Below are positions 16,881 through 25,371 of a DNA stretch of 64,000 bases, in pieces; the stretch's first letter is position 1; each line of letters opens with the position of its first letter. Under the pieces are notes generated by a model, which was given only the letters and a program-made list of their open reading frames with translations, was not told the origin of the DNA and made no database searches. Location of the stretch: assembly GCF_003583935.1 (NCBI RefSeq), contig NZ_QYRN01000011.1:1-64000 (forward strand). Reading direction: 5' to 3'. The stretch is from Aureimonas flava (GTDB lineage: Bacteria; Pseudomonadota; Alphaproteobacteria; Rhizobiales; Rhizobiaceae). Position numbers and translations under genes: made by a program.

Positions 16881-17818
16881 ACGGCCCCATCCGACGCGTC
16901 GCCGTCGTGGGCGCGGGGCTGGTCGGCTCGGGTTGGGCGATCGTCTTCGCCCGCGCCGGCCTCGACGTCGCGATCTTCGACGAGAGCGAGGCGATCCGCG
17001 CCGCGGTGCTCGACCGCATCGCCGCGAGCCTCGACGACATGAGGGGCGCGGGGCTCGTGGCGGACCCGCAACCGATCCTCGGGCGGCTGCGCGTCGCGGC
17101 GAGCCTCGAGGAGGCGGTCGGCGAGGCCGACTACGTGCAGGAGTCGGTGTTCGAGCGGGTCGAGGCGAAGCGGGCGATCTCGCTCGCCATCGACGCGGTG
17201 ATGCGGCCTGAGGCGGTGGTGGGCTCGTCGAGCTCCGGCATTCCCGCCTCGGCCTTCACGGAGGAATGCCGCAACCGCGCGCGCTTCCTGGTGGTCCACC
17301 CCGTGAACCCGCCGCATCTCGTGCCGCTGGTGGAACTGGTGCCCGCGCCCTGGACCGACCCCGAGCTTCTGCCCTGGCTGCGCGGGGAGATGGCGCGCAC
17401 GGGCCAGGCGCCGATCGTCGTCAACCGCGAGATCGAGGGCTTCATCCTCAACCGTCTCCAGGGCGCGCTGCTGAACGAGGCCTGGGCGCTCTTCGAGGAC
17501 GGCTATGCCAGCGCGGCCGACATCGACCTCACGGTCTCGCACGGGCTCGGCCTGCGCTGGTCCTTCATGGGGCCGTTCGAGACGATCGACCTCAACGCGC
17601 CCGGCGGCATCGACGACTACGCGCGTCGGCTCGGCCCGCTCTACCATTCGATCGCCCGCTCGCGGACGGACCCGCATCCGTGGTCGGACGACCTCGCGGC
17701 CCGTGCCGCCGAGGAGCGCCGGCGCGCGCTGCCCCTGAAGGATCTGCCCGAGCGCAGCGCGTGGCGCGACAGGCGCCTGATAGCGCTTGCCGTCCACCGG
17801 CGATCCCAGGACTCCTGA
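16877..17818 (+). CDS. 3-hydroxyacyl-CoA dehydrogenase family protein (L-gulonate 3-dehydrogenase / lambda-crystallin-like)
   Basis: A 313-residue NAD-dependent dehydrogenase. It has an N-terminal Rossmann motif GAGLVGSGWA (11-20), the SSSSGIPAS segment that lines the substrate pocket, VVHPVNPPHLVPLVEL with the catalytic His of the family, and a C-terminal helical domain (GFILNRLQGALLNEAW). The sequence style matches the short L-gulonate 3-dehydrogenase/carnitine-dehydrogenase branch better than beta-oxidation enzymes. It starts in the MBL gene's stop (ATGA). It probably oxidises a 3-hydroxy acid made by the HisD and lactonase steps. Confidence 0.88.
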   Translation: MNGPIRRVAVVGAGLVGSGWAIVFARAGLDVAIFDESEAIRAAVLDRIAASLDDMRGAGLVADPQPILGRLRVAASLEEAVGEADYVQESVFERVEAKRAISLAIDAVMRPEAVVGSSSSGIPASAFTEECRNRARFLVVHPVNPPHLVPLVELVPAPWTDPELLPWLRGEMARTGQAPIVVNREIEGFILNRLQGALLNEAWALFEDGYASAADIDLTVSHGLGLRWSFMGPFETIDLNAPGGIDDYARRLGPLYHSIARSRTDPHPWSDDLAARAAEERRRALPLKDLPERSAWRDRRLIALAVHRRSQDS

Positions 17819-17857
17819 CCTGCCGCTCCGCGCCCGAAACCCGGAAAGCTCGAACGC

Positions 17858-18607
17858 ATGAACCAGCAACTCGACGGCAAGGTCGCCCTCGTCACCGGGG
17901 CGACCGGCGGGATCGGAGCCGAGATCGTCCGACGCCTCGCCGGCTGCGGCGCGCGCGTCGTTCTCGGCTGCAACAGGAGCGTGGACGCCGCCGAGCGGCT
18001 CGCGGCCGAGCTTCCGGGCGAGGGCCATCTCGCGGCGCCCGCGCCGGTGACCGACAGCCCGGCGCTGGGGGCGCTCGCCGAGCGCATCCGCGCCGAGGCC
18101 GGCCGGCTCGACATCCTGGTCAACTGCGCGGGCACCACGCGCTTCGTTCCGCATGGCGACCTCGACGCGCTGGACGACGCGCTGATCGACCAGATCCTCG
18201 CGGTGAACGTACGCGGCACCATCGCCGCCACGCGCGCCATGCGCCCGCTGCTCGAGCGCACGGGCGAGGGGCTCGTCGTCAACATCTCCTCGATCGCCGC
18301 ACGAACCGCGATGGGCAGCAACATCGCCTACTGCGCCTCCAAGGCGGCCGTCGACAATTTGACCCTGTCGCTGGCTCGGGCCCTCGCGCCGAGGATCCGC
18401 GTCGTCTCCGTGTCGCCGGGGCTCGTCGACACCGAATTCGTCAAGGGGCTGGATGCCGAATGGCGCGATGCCCAGGCTCGCATGACGCCGCTCGGCCGCC
18501 TCGGCATGCCGGGGGAGGTCGCCGACGCCGTGGTGGCGGCCGCGACCGTCCTGCGCTTCACCACCGGCGCGGTGATCCCGGTCGATGGCGGGCGCCCGCT
18601 CGCCTGA
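17858..18607 (+). CDS. Short-chain dehydrogenase/reductase
   Basis: A 249-residue classical SDR. It has the NAD(P)-binding GATGGIG motif (residues 14-20), the structural NCAG strand, and catalytic Ser-Tyr-Lys in NISSIAARTAM and AYCASKAAVDN. The end (TTGAVIPVDGGRPLA) is typical of FabG-like sugar/hydroxyacid dehydrogenases. It is the last gene of the rightward locus, 39 bp after the 3-hydroxyacyl-CoA-dehydrogenase-like gene. The substrate is unknown. Confidence 0.9.
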   Translation: MNQQLDGKVALVTGATGGIGAEIVRRLAGCGARVVLGCNRSVDAAERLAAELPGEGHLAAPAPVTDSPALGALAERIRAEAGRLDILVNCAGTTRFVPHGDLDALDDALIDQILAVNVRGTIAATRAMRPLLERTGEGLVVNISSIAARTAMGSNIAYCASKAAVDNLTLSLARALAPRIRVVSVSPGLVDTEFVKGLDAEWRDAQARMTPLGRLGMPGEVADAVVAAATVLRFTTGAVIPVDGGRPLA

Positions 18608-19080
18608 GCGCGCGGCGGAACGTCCGCTCTCCGGCGCAGGATCGACGGCCTCCGGACGCGAGCCCGTGATCCCGCCGACCGGCCCCATTTGCCGACCTCG
18701 TCGCGCTCTGCCGGCCGACCCCCATCCCAGCCGAGACGCATGCCGGGGCATGTGTCGCGCACAGGGCCATCTGGCGGGGATCTGCGGGGGCGGGGTGCGG
18801 GAGCGATCGGCCGCTTTGGCGAAGCCGGTCTTTCCGCAGGGCCCGGCGTCGTCCGAACGGATGCGTGCGACGCGCCCCGATCGGCGCGACCGGTTCGCCG
18901 CTGTCCATCCGCTTCCCGACATCACGTGGGGTGACGAAGCTCCTGGGGCGACGGTTTCACGCAATGGTAACCCTCGAAGTCATCAGGATGTATTCTAGCG
19001 CGCAAATGTTTGGCGCTCTGCTTGATCGCTAACGTTTGCATGCAAGATTTCGGCTGTCTTACCGTGTCGAGGAAGCTGCC
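18608..19080. other. Gene-free spacer upstream of the GGDEF-EAL gene
   Basis: About 470 bp with no frame that looks like a protein. The first 300 bp are GC-rich with short inverted runs (for example CGGCGGAACGTCCG near 18612) but no convincing terminator. The last 100 bp, from about 18960, are more AT-rich and probably hold the promoter of the downstream gene. I could not assign specific boxes. Confidence 0.5.
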
Positions 19081-20700
19081 GTGGACGTTCCGACCCTATC
19101 CGCGCCGCCGGCCGCGGCCAACGCACCGGACGCTCCGAGCTTCGAGCGTATCCTTCAGAACCTGTCCCATCCGGTGCTCACATTGAGCGCCGAGGGAAAC
19201 GTGACCTACGCCAACGCGGCGGCCGAGGCTTCGTTCGGGGGATGGATCATCGGTCTCAACATCCGCGATCTCTTCTGTGGGTTCGTGCTCTCGCGCATGA
19301 GCGCGACACAGGGGTCCTCGACGGTTCTGACCACGAAGCGTGACCTCAGCTACGATGCTCTGCTGACCCCACTCAGCGACGGTCAGTTCGTTGTGGATCT
19401 GAGATTGTCGGCCGGCCCGGAGGGCGGGACGATCGCCGCGGAGGTCGACGATCTGACCGGGCTCGCGAAGCGCAACATCTTCATGGCGCAGTTGGCGGGA
19501 GCACTGGCGAAGAGTGGCGGCTCCCCCGTCGCGGTCCACTGCCTCGACCTCGACCGTTTCAAGATGGTCAACGACACGTTGGGCCACGGGATCGGCGACC
19601 TGCTGCTGAAGAAGGTCGCCGATCGTCTGACCAACGCCTGCCGGAAGGGCGATGTGGTGGGGCGACTGGGGGGCGACGAGTTCGTCGTTCTCCAGCACGG
19701 CGTCGACGAACCCGCGGATGCCGAGAAGCTCGCGTCCCGCATCGTCGATCTCGTCGGGCGGACCTACGTCCTCAGCGGACACACCATCAACATCGGCGTC
19801 AGCGTCGGCGTCGCCCTGGGAGGCGATGTCGCGCAGGCCCGGGACATGCTCCGCAACGGCGATCTGGCGCTCTACGAGGCGAAGCGCGCCGGTCGCGGCC
19901 GATACCGGCTGTTCGAAGCGGGGATGGACGACCTTCTGCACAAGCGCCGGGAGATGGAGATCGACCTGCGCCGTGCGCTCGCGCTGAAGCAGTTCGAGCT
20001 GAACTACCAGCCCTTCCTGGATCTGAAGAGCGATACCTGTATCGGGTTCGAGGCGCTCCTGCGCTGGACGCATCCGGTGAAGGGCAACATCCCGCCCTTG
20101 GACTTCATCTCGCTGGCCGAGGAGAACGGCCTGATCGTCAAGATCGGCGAATGGGTGCTTCGGACCGCCTGCCGCGAAGCGGCATCCTGGCCAGGCGAGA
20201 TGATCGTCGCGGTCAACGTCTCGCCGCTTCAGTTCAAGGCCGATACGCTGCTCGAAACCGTTTCGTCGGCCTTGGAGAGGTCCGGTCTGCCCGCCCATCG
20301 CCTCGAGATCGAGATCACGGAGGGTGCGCTGCTCGACGACACCGACAACGTCCTGAAGACGCTGATCGCGCTTCGCGACATCGGCGTGAAGATTTCCATG
20401 GACGACTTCGGCACCGGCTATTCGTCCCTCAGCTACCTCCAGAAGTTTCCCTTCAACAAGATCAAGATCGATCGCTCCTTCGTCGCCTGCGCGAACGCCG
20501 ATAGCGAGGCGATCCTGCGAGCCGTCGCAGGTCTGGGTACGAGCCTCGGCATGGCGATCACGGCCGAGGGTGTCGAGACCGCCGACCAACTCGCGCGCAT
20601 CCGGCAAGAGCGCTGCACCCATGTCCAAGGGTACCTGACGGGGCGCCCCATGGCGGCGAACCTCGTCGCCGCCTTCCTGACCCAACCCCCTACAGACTAG
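19081..20700 (+). CDS. PAS-GGDEF-EAL protein (bifunctional diguanylate cyclase/phosphodiesterase)
   Basis: A 539-residue soluble protein for cyclic-di-GMP turnover. An N-terminal PAS-like domain (about 20-70) is followed by GGDEF (intact RLGGDEF, 195-201) and EAL (GFEALLRW, 322-329). EAL catalytic features EITEGALL, DDFGTGYSS, KIDRSF and AEGVET are all present, so both activities look competent. The GTG start at 19081 is chosen because GAGGAAG precedes it; a TTG at 19036 would add 15 residues but has no ribosome site. No membrane segment is seen. The BLUF photoreceptor gene begins 19 bp downstream, suggesting light control in trans. Confidence 0.92.
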   Translation: MDVPTLSAPPAAANAPDAPSFERILQNLSHPVLTLSAEGNVTYANAAAEASFGGWIIGLNIRDLFCGFVLSRMSATQGSSTVLTTKRDLSYDALLTPLSDGQFVVDLRLSAGPEGGTIAAEVDDLTGLAKRNIFMAQLAGALAKSGGSPVAVHCLDLDRFKMVNDTLGHGIGDLLLKKVADRLTNACRKGDVVGRLGGDEFVVLQHGVDEPADAEKLASRIVDLVGRTYVLSGHTINIGVSVGVALGGDVAQARDMLRNGDLALYEAKRAGRGRYRLFEAGMDDLLHKRREMEIDLRRALALKQFELNYQPFLDLKSDTCIGFEALLRWTHPVKGNIPPLDFISLAEENGLIVKIGEWVLRTACREAASWPGEMIVAVNVSPLQFKADTLLETVSSALERSGLPAHRLEIEITEGALLDDTDNVLKTLIALRDIGVKISMDDFGTGYSSLSYLQKFPFNKIKIDRSFVACANADSEAILRAVAGLGTSLGMAITAEGVETADQLARIRQERCTHVQGYLTGRPMAANLVAAFLTQPPTD

Positions 20701-20719
20701 ACCGGCGAGGAGCCTCCCG

Positions 20720-21160
20720 ATGAACCAGAGCCTGCACCGCCTCGTGTACTACAGCCGGAACCACATCTCCGGCGATGAAGCCGCGTTCGCGGCGAATGTG
20801 GACGACATCCTGGCCAAGAGCCGGACGAACAATGCTCGCGACCAGATCACCGGGGCGCTGCTGTTCAACGCCGGCTGCTTCGCGCAGGTTCTCGAAGGCC
20901 CGCTCGAGAACGTCGAGGCCGCTTTCGAACGCATCCAGCAGGACGACCGGCACGGCGACGTCTCGTTGCTGGCGCTCGACCCGATCGGTCATCGCAGCTT
21001 CCCGAACTGGGCGATGGGCTTCGTCGGGGCATCCGATGCCGACGGCGAACGCTTCGCCGGCATCGGCGCGTCCAGCGGATTCGACCTGTCCCGCCTCAGT
21101 GGCGACCAGATCCATACGCTCCTTCGCGACCTGACGCTCGAAGAGGAGGCGTCCGCATAG
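20720..21160 (+). CDS. Stand-alone BLUF-domain blue-light sensor
   Basis: A 146-residue short BLUF protein that should bind FAD and sense blue light. Residues of the photocycle are intact: Y10 (LVYYSR), N38 (NNARDQITG), Q56 (FAQVLEGP) and W97 (FPNWAMGF). About 45 residues follow the core, the usual capping helices of short BLUF proteins, with no output domain. It directly follows the GGDEF-EAL gene (19-bp gap), so its output is probably that enzyme. This arrangement resembles BlrP1, in which BLUF and EAL are fused in one chain. Confidence 0.93.
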   Translation: MNQSLHRLVYYSRNHISGDEAAFAANVDDILAKSRTNNARDQITGALLFNAGCFAQVLEGPLENVEAAFERIQQDDRHGDVSLLALDPIGHRSFPNWAMGFVGASDADGERFAGIGASSGFDLSRLSGDQIHTLLRDLTLEEEASA

Positions 21161-21416
21161 CCGGGGCTCGAAGATCCGTCCGTTCAGGCGTCCGCTTCCG
21201 GGGCGACGGCCTGACTCTTCGGGCCTGCCGCTGGGCGGCGGGGCGAGCCGTGTCGTCCGGCTGCCATGGACGAAGCAGAGAGAAACGATTGCCGGCAAAC
21301 ATGACCGGAGGTCACTTGTCCGCAACTTCGGAATCCTTCCCGCGTTCGACCGAAAGATCTCTGGTCGGGGCACGTCGAGCATGACGCGACCCGACCGTCG
21401 TGTCGGGGAGAGCAAC

Positions 21417-21602
21417 ATGTCGAACGAGCAGACATCGCGTGGCCGTGCCCAGGACCGAGCCCGCGTCGCCGGCAACCAGAAGCATGAGGTTCGCTACGAG
21501 GCGGACAAGAAAGGCGTATCCCAATCCGAGGTGAAGGCGGCGGTGAAGGAGGTCGGCAACAGTCGGCGCAAGGTCGAGGAACGGCTGGACAAGAGTTCCT
21601 GA
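21417..21602 (+). CDS. Small DUF3606-like protein
   Basis: A 61-residue protein whose central part, HEVRYEADKKGVSQSEVKAA followed by VKEVGNSRRKVEERL, matches the pattern of DUF3606 proteins (EVRYWTKKFGVSEAELKAAVKKVG). These are small, common alphaproteobacterial proteins of unknown function. ATG 21417 is preceded by GGGGAGAG. It is hydrophilic, with no cysteines or signal sequence. It stands alone, 256 bp after the BLUF gene. Confidence 0.72.
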   Translation: MSNEQTSRGRAQDRARVAGNQKHEVRYEADKKGVSQSEVKAAVKEVGNSRRKVEERLDKSS

Positions 21603-21867
21603 CGGACTGCGCCTCGCTTCCCGAGATCCAATGACGGATGGCACGGCGAAGAGCGCGGCGCGTTCCGCCTCGGCTGCGACGAGGGCCTCCGGCGTTCCGG
21701 GGGCACCGCGCTACTGACGGTTCGATGCGGAACCTTCGACTGGAGACTCTCACCGGCATCGGCGCCGGATCCATTCCCGGAATGTGCCGGGGCGAAGGCG
21801 CCGATCGTCCCGCCGCGCCCTAGGTTACGCCGTTGAGCCATACGGGCAGCGAGAACGGGTCCCCCTT

Positions 21868-22956
21868 TTGAACGATGCAGTTGATCTCGCGACGCCGACG
21901 GCCGACCGGGTTGCCGGATCCAAGCCCGGTGCCCCAGGTGGTCTGCAGCCGGTGCCCGACATTCTGAGGGACGGCGATGTCCTCGTCCGCTTCGCCTGTC
22001 CGACCCGTGGCGGCGGATATCGGTACGAGGCGGCGTGGTCCGCAGTGCTCAAGGTCCTGTCGGCGATCGGCGGCCGCGATCTGTCGGCGGCGCGGCTTCT
22101 CGAAGGGCATCTCAACTCGCTCCAGCTCGTCGCGCTCTACGGCGACGCCGGGCAGCAGGCCCGCGTCCTCGAGGCGGTGCGAGGAGGCGGGCTGCTCGGC
22201 GTCTGGGGCGCGGATGCGCTCGTCCCCTTGCGCTTCGAAAAGGGGGCGGTTCGGCCTCGCCGGCTGGAGGGCGCCAAACGCTATGCGTCCGGTGCCGGCA
22301 CGGTGGGGCTCGCCATCGTTCCGGTGGACGAGGACGGAGCGCTGCATCTCCTGCTTCTCGACACGGGGGATGCGACCCGGGTCGATCTGTCGTCCTGGGA
22401 CCATCGAGGCATGCGCGCGACGGCGTCCGGGACCTATGATTTCACGGGGATGGAGGTCGGGTCGGGGGATGTTCTCGGCCAGCCCGACGACTACCGGCGC
22501 GAACCCTTCTTCGTGGGCGGGATCTGGCGGTGCGCTGCGGCTCAACTCGGCGCGATCGAGGCGATCGTGGCGGGGATGACGCGCGAGCTCTTCGGCTCGG
22601 GGCGCGACGCGCATCCGCTTCAGATGGCCCGGATCGGCGAAGCGATCCGCGAAGCGCGCACCGCAAGGCTCTGGGTGGAGGACGCGGCGAAGCAGGTGGA
22701 GACCTGCGCCCCGGACATGCAGAAGGCCGATATCGACCGGGTCGTCGCCTATTCGGCCTATGCGCGCCTTGCAACCGAGGCGGCTGCGATGAAGGTGATC
22801 GATCTCGCGGAGCGGGCGATCGGGCTCGGATCGTTCGCGATCGGCCACCCGGTCGAGGCGCTGACGCGCGACCTCGCCGTCTACATTCGTCAGGCGAACC
22901 CCGACGCTGTGCTGCTGGGGCACGGGCGGGTTCTGGCTCGCGACCTGCTCGAATGA
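21868..22956 (+). CDS. Acyl-CoA dehydrogenase-like protein
   Basis: About 362 residues resembling an acyl-CoA dehydrogenase. It has an N-terminal helical region, a central beta domain (LLGVWGADALVPLRF; LEGAKRYASGAGTVGLAIVP) and a C-terminal four-helix region (AERAIGLGSFAIGHPVEALTRDL). The canonical catalytic Glu is not evident, and the usual FAD/CoA contact motifs are weak. The start is uncertain: TTG 21868 is preferred because the upstream extension to GTG 21784 is a low-complexity Arg/Ser run. It overlaps the deacetylase/methyltransferase gene by 4 bp, forming a conserved-looking trio with the glycosyltransferase at 24205. Confidence 0.75.
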   Translation: MNDAVDLATPTADRVAGSKPGAPGGLQPVPDILRDGDVLVRFACPTRGGGYRYEAAWSAVLKVLSAIGGRDLSAARLLEGHLNSLQLVALYGDAGQQARVLEAVRGGGLLGVWGADALVPLRFEKGAVRPRRLEGAKRYASGAGTVGLAIVPVDEDGALHLLLLDTGDATRVDLSSWDHRGMRATASGTYDFTGMEVGSGDVLGQPDDYRREPFFVGGIWRCAAAQLGAIEAIVAGMTRELFGSGRDAHPLQMARIGEAIREARTARLWVEDAAKQVETCAPDMQKADIDRVVAYSAYARLATEAAAMKVIDLAERAIGLGSFAIGHPVEALTRDLAVYIRQANPDAVLLGHGRVLARDLLE

Positions 22957-24341
22957 AGGGAACGCTCGGGGACTGGCGGAAGAGGGTCGCGGTAGCGCCG
23001 GAGGTATGCGGCGAGCGGCTGATCGGGCCGGGTGCGCTTGTGGTTCTCTCGCCCCATCCCGACGATGAGACGATCGGCTGTTCGGGCCTGATCCTGGCCG
23101 CCGCCCGACTGGGGCGCGCCGTGGGGGTCGTCGCGCTGACGGATGGCGAGGGCTCGCATCCCGGCTCGGTCGAAGTGCCGCCGACCCGGCTCGCCGCGAT
23201 ACGGGTCGCGGAGCAGCAGGCCGCCATGGCCTCGCTCGGTCACCCGTCCCCCGAATGGCTGCGGCTCGGACTGCCGGACGGCGCGAGCGGACGCGACGGG
23301 CGGTTCGGCGCGGCGGCAGACGAGATCGCGTCCTTCTGCGAGCGGATCGGGGCGAGCGCCTTGACGGCGCCCCATCCGGACGATCCCCACCCCGATCATC
23401 ACGCGGCGGCCGCGCTGGCGATGGAGGTTCGTCGGCGTCTGCCGAACCTGCGCATCCTCCATTACGAGGTTTGGTCGCGCCGGCTGGGCGACGAGGCCCC
23501 GTTCCGGGCCGAGGGACTGGTGCCGTTTCGCGTGCGGACCGCGATCGGCGCCAAGCGCCGGGCGTTGAACTGTCACGAAAGCCAGCTCGGGCACGTCGTG
23601 CCGGACGATCCGGGCGGCTTCGTGCTGCCGGCCTGGTTCCTCGGGGCGATGGATGAGCCGACGGAAACCGCGAGCTGGCTCGCCATGCCGGGCGACGTTC
23701 CCGGCCCCGACCACTTCGCCCGCCTCTACGCGGCGGACGGCGATCCCTGGCACGTGCGCTCCTCCCCCTACGAGCGCGACAAGCGAGCGGCCGCCGTCGC
23801 GATGCTGGCGGGGCACAGCTACGGCCGGCTCCTGGAAGCCGGGTGCGGGGAGGGGCACCTCACGGCCGCGATCCTGCACGCCGGGGTCGCTCGCGAAGCG
23901 ATCGCCTTCGACCGCGACCCGGCGATCGTCGCTCGGGCGAACGCGATGGGTTGGGGCGCGGACATGCGCTTCGTGGAAGGGGCGATGCCCGACGCGGTGC
24001 CCGAAGGACGCTTCGACCTCGTGGTCCTGAGCGAGGTGCTCTACTTCCTGAGCGAGGTCGAGCTGATCCGTTTCGGCGACGTGTTGAGGGGGCGCCTCGC
24101 GGACGGTGCGCACATCCTCCTGATCTCCTATCTCGGGGCCACCGACACGCCGCTCGACGGCCGCGCGGCGAGCGACCTGCTCGTCGCGGCGCTGGGTGCC
24201 GGCGTCACGACGCTCGGGCTGCGGGAAACAGAGGCCTATCGGATGGAACTGGTGGCGTGTCCCGCAGCGCCCGTTGCATCGCCGGACGATGGCGGTGGAG
24301 GTCCGACAGGCGCAGGCGGGTCCGAAGTAGCAGCGGGCTGA
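22953..24341 (+). CDS. Fusion of PIG-L deacetylase and SAM-dependent methyltransferase
   Basis: A 462-residue two-domain protein. Residues 1-230 are a PIG-L/LmbE-type N-acetylglucosamine deacetylase with zinc motifs HPDDE (35-39) and HPDH (146-149). Residues about 260-440 are a class I methyltransferase of the NodS type (LLEAGCGEGHLT at 293-304, DLVVLSEVLYFL later). The start lies inside the previous gene's stop (ATGA). Together with the neighbouring glycosyltransferase this implies assembly or tailoring of an amino-sugar glycoconjugate. The 3' end overlaps the convergent glycosyltransferase by 137 bp. Confidence 0.9.
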   Translation: MKGTLGDWRKRVAVAPEVCGERLIGPGALVVLSPHPDDETIGCSGLILAAARLGRAVGVVALTDGEGSHPGSVEVPPTRLAAIRVAEQQAAMASLGHPSPEWLRLGLPDGASGRDGRFGAAADEIASFCERIGASALTAPHPDDPHPDHHAAAALAMEVRRRLPNLRILHYEVWSRRLGDEAPFRAEGLVPFRVRTAIGAKRRALNCHESQLGHVVPDDPGGFVLPAWFLGAMDEPTETASWLAMPGDVPGPDHFARLYAADGDPWHVRSSPYERDKRAAAVAMLAGHSYGRLLEAGCGEGHLTAAILHAGVAREAIAFDRDPAIVARANAMGWGADMRFVEGAMPDAVPEGRFDLVVLSEVLYFLSEVELIRFGDVLRGRLADGAHILLISYLGATDTPLDGRAASDLLVAALGAGVTTLGLRETEAYRMELVACPAAPVASPDDGGGGPTGAGGSEVAAG

Positions 24342-25371
24342 GATCTTCCGCCTCCATCCACGCGAGGCCGTCGCCTCGCATGGCGAGGCGCCACGCATCC
24401 GCCGGGGGGAGCCGGAGGCTCGCGAGGACGGCGTAACGGCTCTTCGCATCCGCGGCGAGGCGGAAGTCGCGCCGTGAACGCAGGCGCAGAAGCAATGTCT
24501 CCGCAGGCTCCAGTGCCTCGTCCACGACGGGGTCGGCCTCGAGGCGATCGCGGCGAAGCTCGTCCGCTAGTCCGCCCCGAGCGCGGCCGTCGAGGCGGCA
24601 CGATGTGTGGACGCACGGGCCTTCCGCATATCGGATCGGGATATCGAGCGCCTCGCATCGACGACGCAGTGCCCGGTCTTCGGCGGACGCGGGCGTCGGG
24701 AGCGGACCGGCGAGGCGGTAGGCCGCGGAGGAGATCGCGAAATTCGCGCCCCCGATATTGCCGTGGTGCGGCCATGGATTGCCGGGGTCCGGCAGGATGC
24801 GCGCCGCGAGCTCTCGGCTCGCGTCGCGAAAGAAGCGGACGAGCCCTTGCCCCTCCGGGTCGGCGGACGGTCCCAGGAGAGCCGCCTCGTCCGGAAGAAA
24901 GCCTATGCGCCCGCATACGAGCCCGAAGCCGCGTTCGAATTCGGCCGCATAGGCCGCGCGCAAGCCGGGCAGGACCAGCGTGTCCCCGTCCATCGAAAGG
25001 AGGGTCGCTCCGGGCGCGAGCCCGTGGGCGAGATCCAGCGCGAGGCGGCGGGCAAGCGGCGCGCTGCCGGTATCCGCTCTCCAGTCGCAGTCGACGAGGA
25101 GCCAGGGGCGCCGCCAAGCCCGCATGCGTTCGGCGGCGATCGAAACCGTGGCGTCGCGGCAGCCGTTGGCCGCAAGAAGCACGGCGTCGGCGGGATCGAG
25201 CTCGGCATCCAGCGCGTCGAGGCACCAACCGATCCGCGCTTCCTCGTCCCTCGCCGGAACACAGGCGACGAGAGGCGCGGCGCCGAAACGCGTCGGATCG
25301 CCTTGCGGGCGAACCGCCAGCAAGGGCAGGTCCCGCGAGAGGGCGGCAAGGATCTCCGAAAGCTGCTTCAT
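24205..25371 (-). CDS. Family 2-type glycosyltransferase
   Basis: A 388-residue, probably cytoplasmic glycosyltransferase. It has the GT-A opening PLVACVPARDEEARIGWCLDAL (about 33-54), a DGDT metal-binding motif (LSMDGDTLVLPG, about 128) and a late acceptor region around GNIGGANFAIS and SAEDRAL (the ED(R/Y) catalytic segment). The ATG at 25371 fits the domain start; upstream sequence is Arg-rich noise. It converges on the PIG-L/methyltransferase gene and overlaps it tail to tail by 137 bp, an unusually long antisense overlap. Confidence 0.87.
   Translation of the reverse strand: MKQLSEILAALSRDLPLLAVRPQGDPTRFGAAPLVACVPARDEEARIGWCLDALDAELDPADAVLLAANGCRDATVSIAAERMRAWRRPWLLVDCDWRADTGSAPLARRLALDLAHGLAPGATLLSMDGDTLVLPGLRAAYAAEFERGFGLVCGRIGFLPDEAALLGPSADPEGQGLVRFFRDASRELAARILPDPGNPWPHHGNIGGANFAISSAAYRLAGPLPTPASAEDRALRRRCEALDIPIRYAEGPCVHTSCRLDGRARGGLADELRRDRLEADPVVDEALEPAETLLLRLRSRRDFRLAADAKSRYAVLASLRLPPADAWRLAMRGDGLAWMEAEDLSPLLLRTRLRLSDLHRHRPAMQRALRDTPPVPSDRPLFPAARAS

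Noticed and set aside
19096-20685. Minus-strand 529-codon frame opposite the GGDEF-EAL gene
   Set aside because: It is an antisense shadow; composition is dominated by Arg, Gln and Val with no domain pattern.
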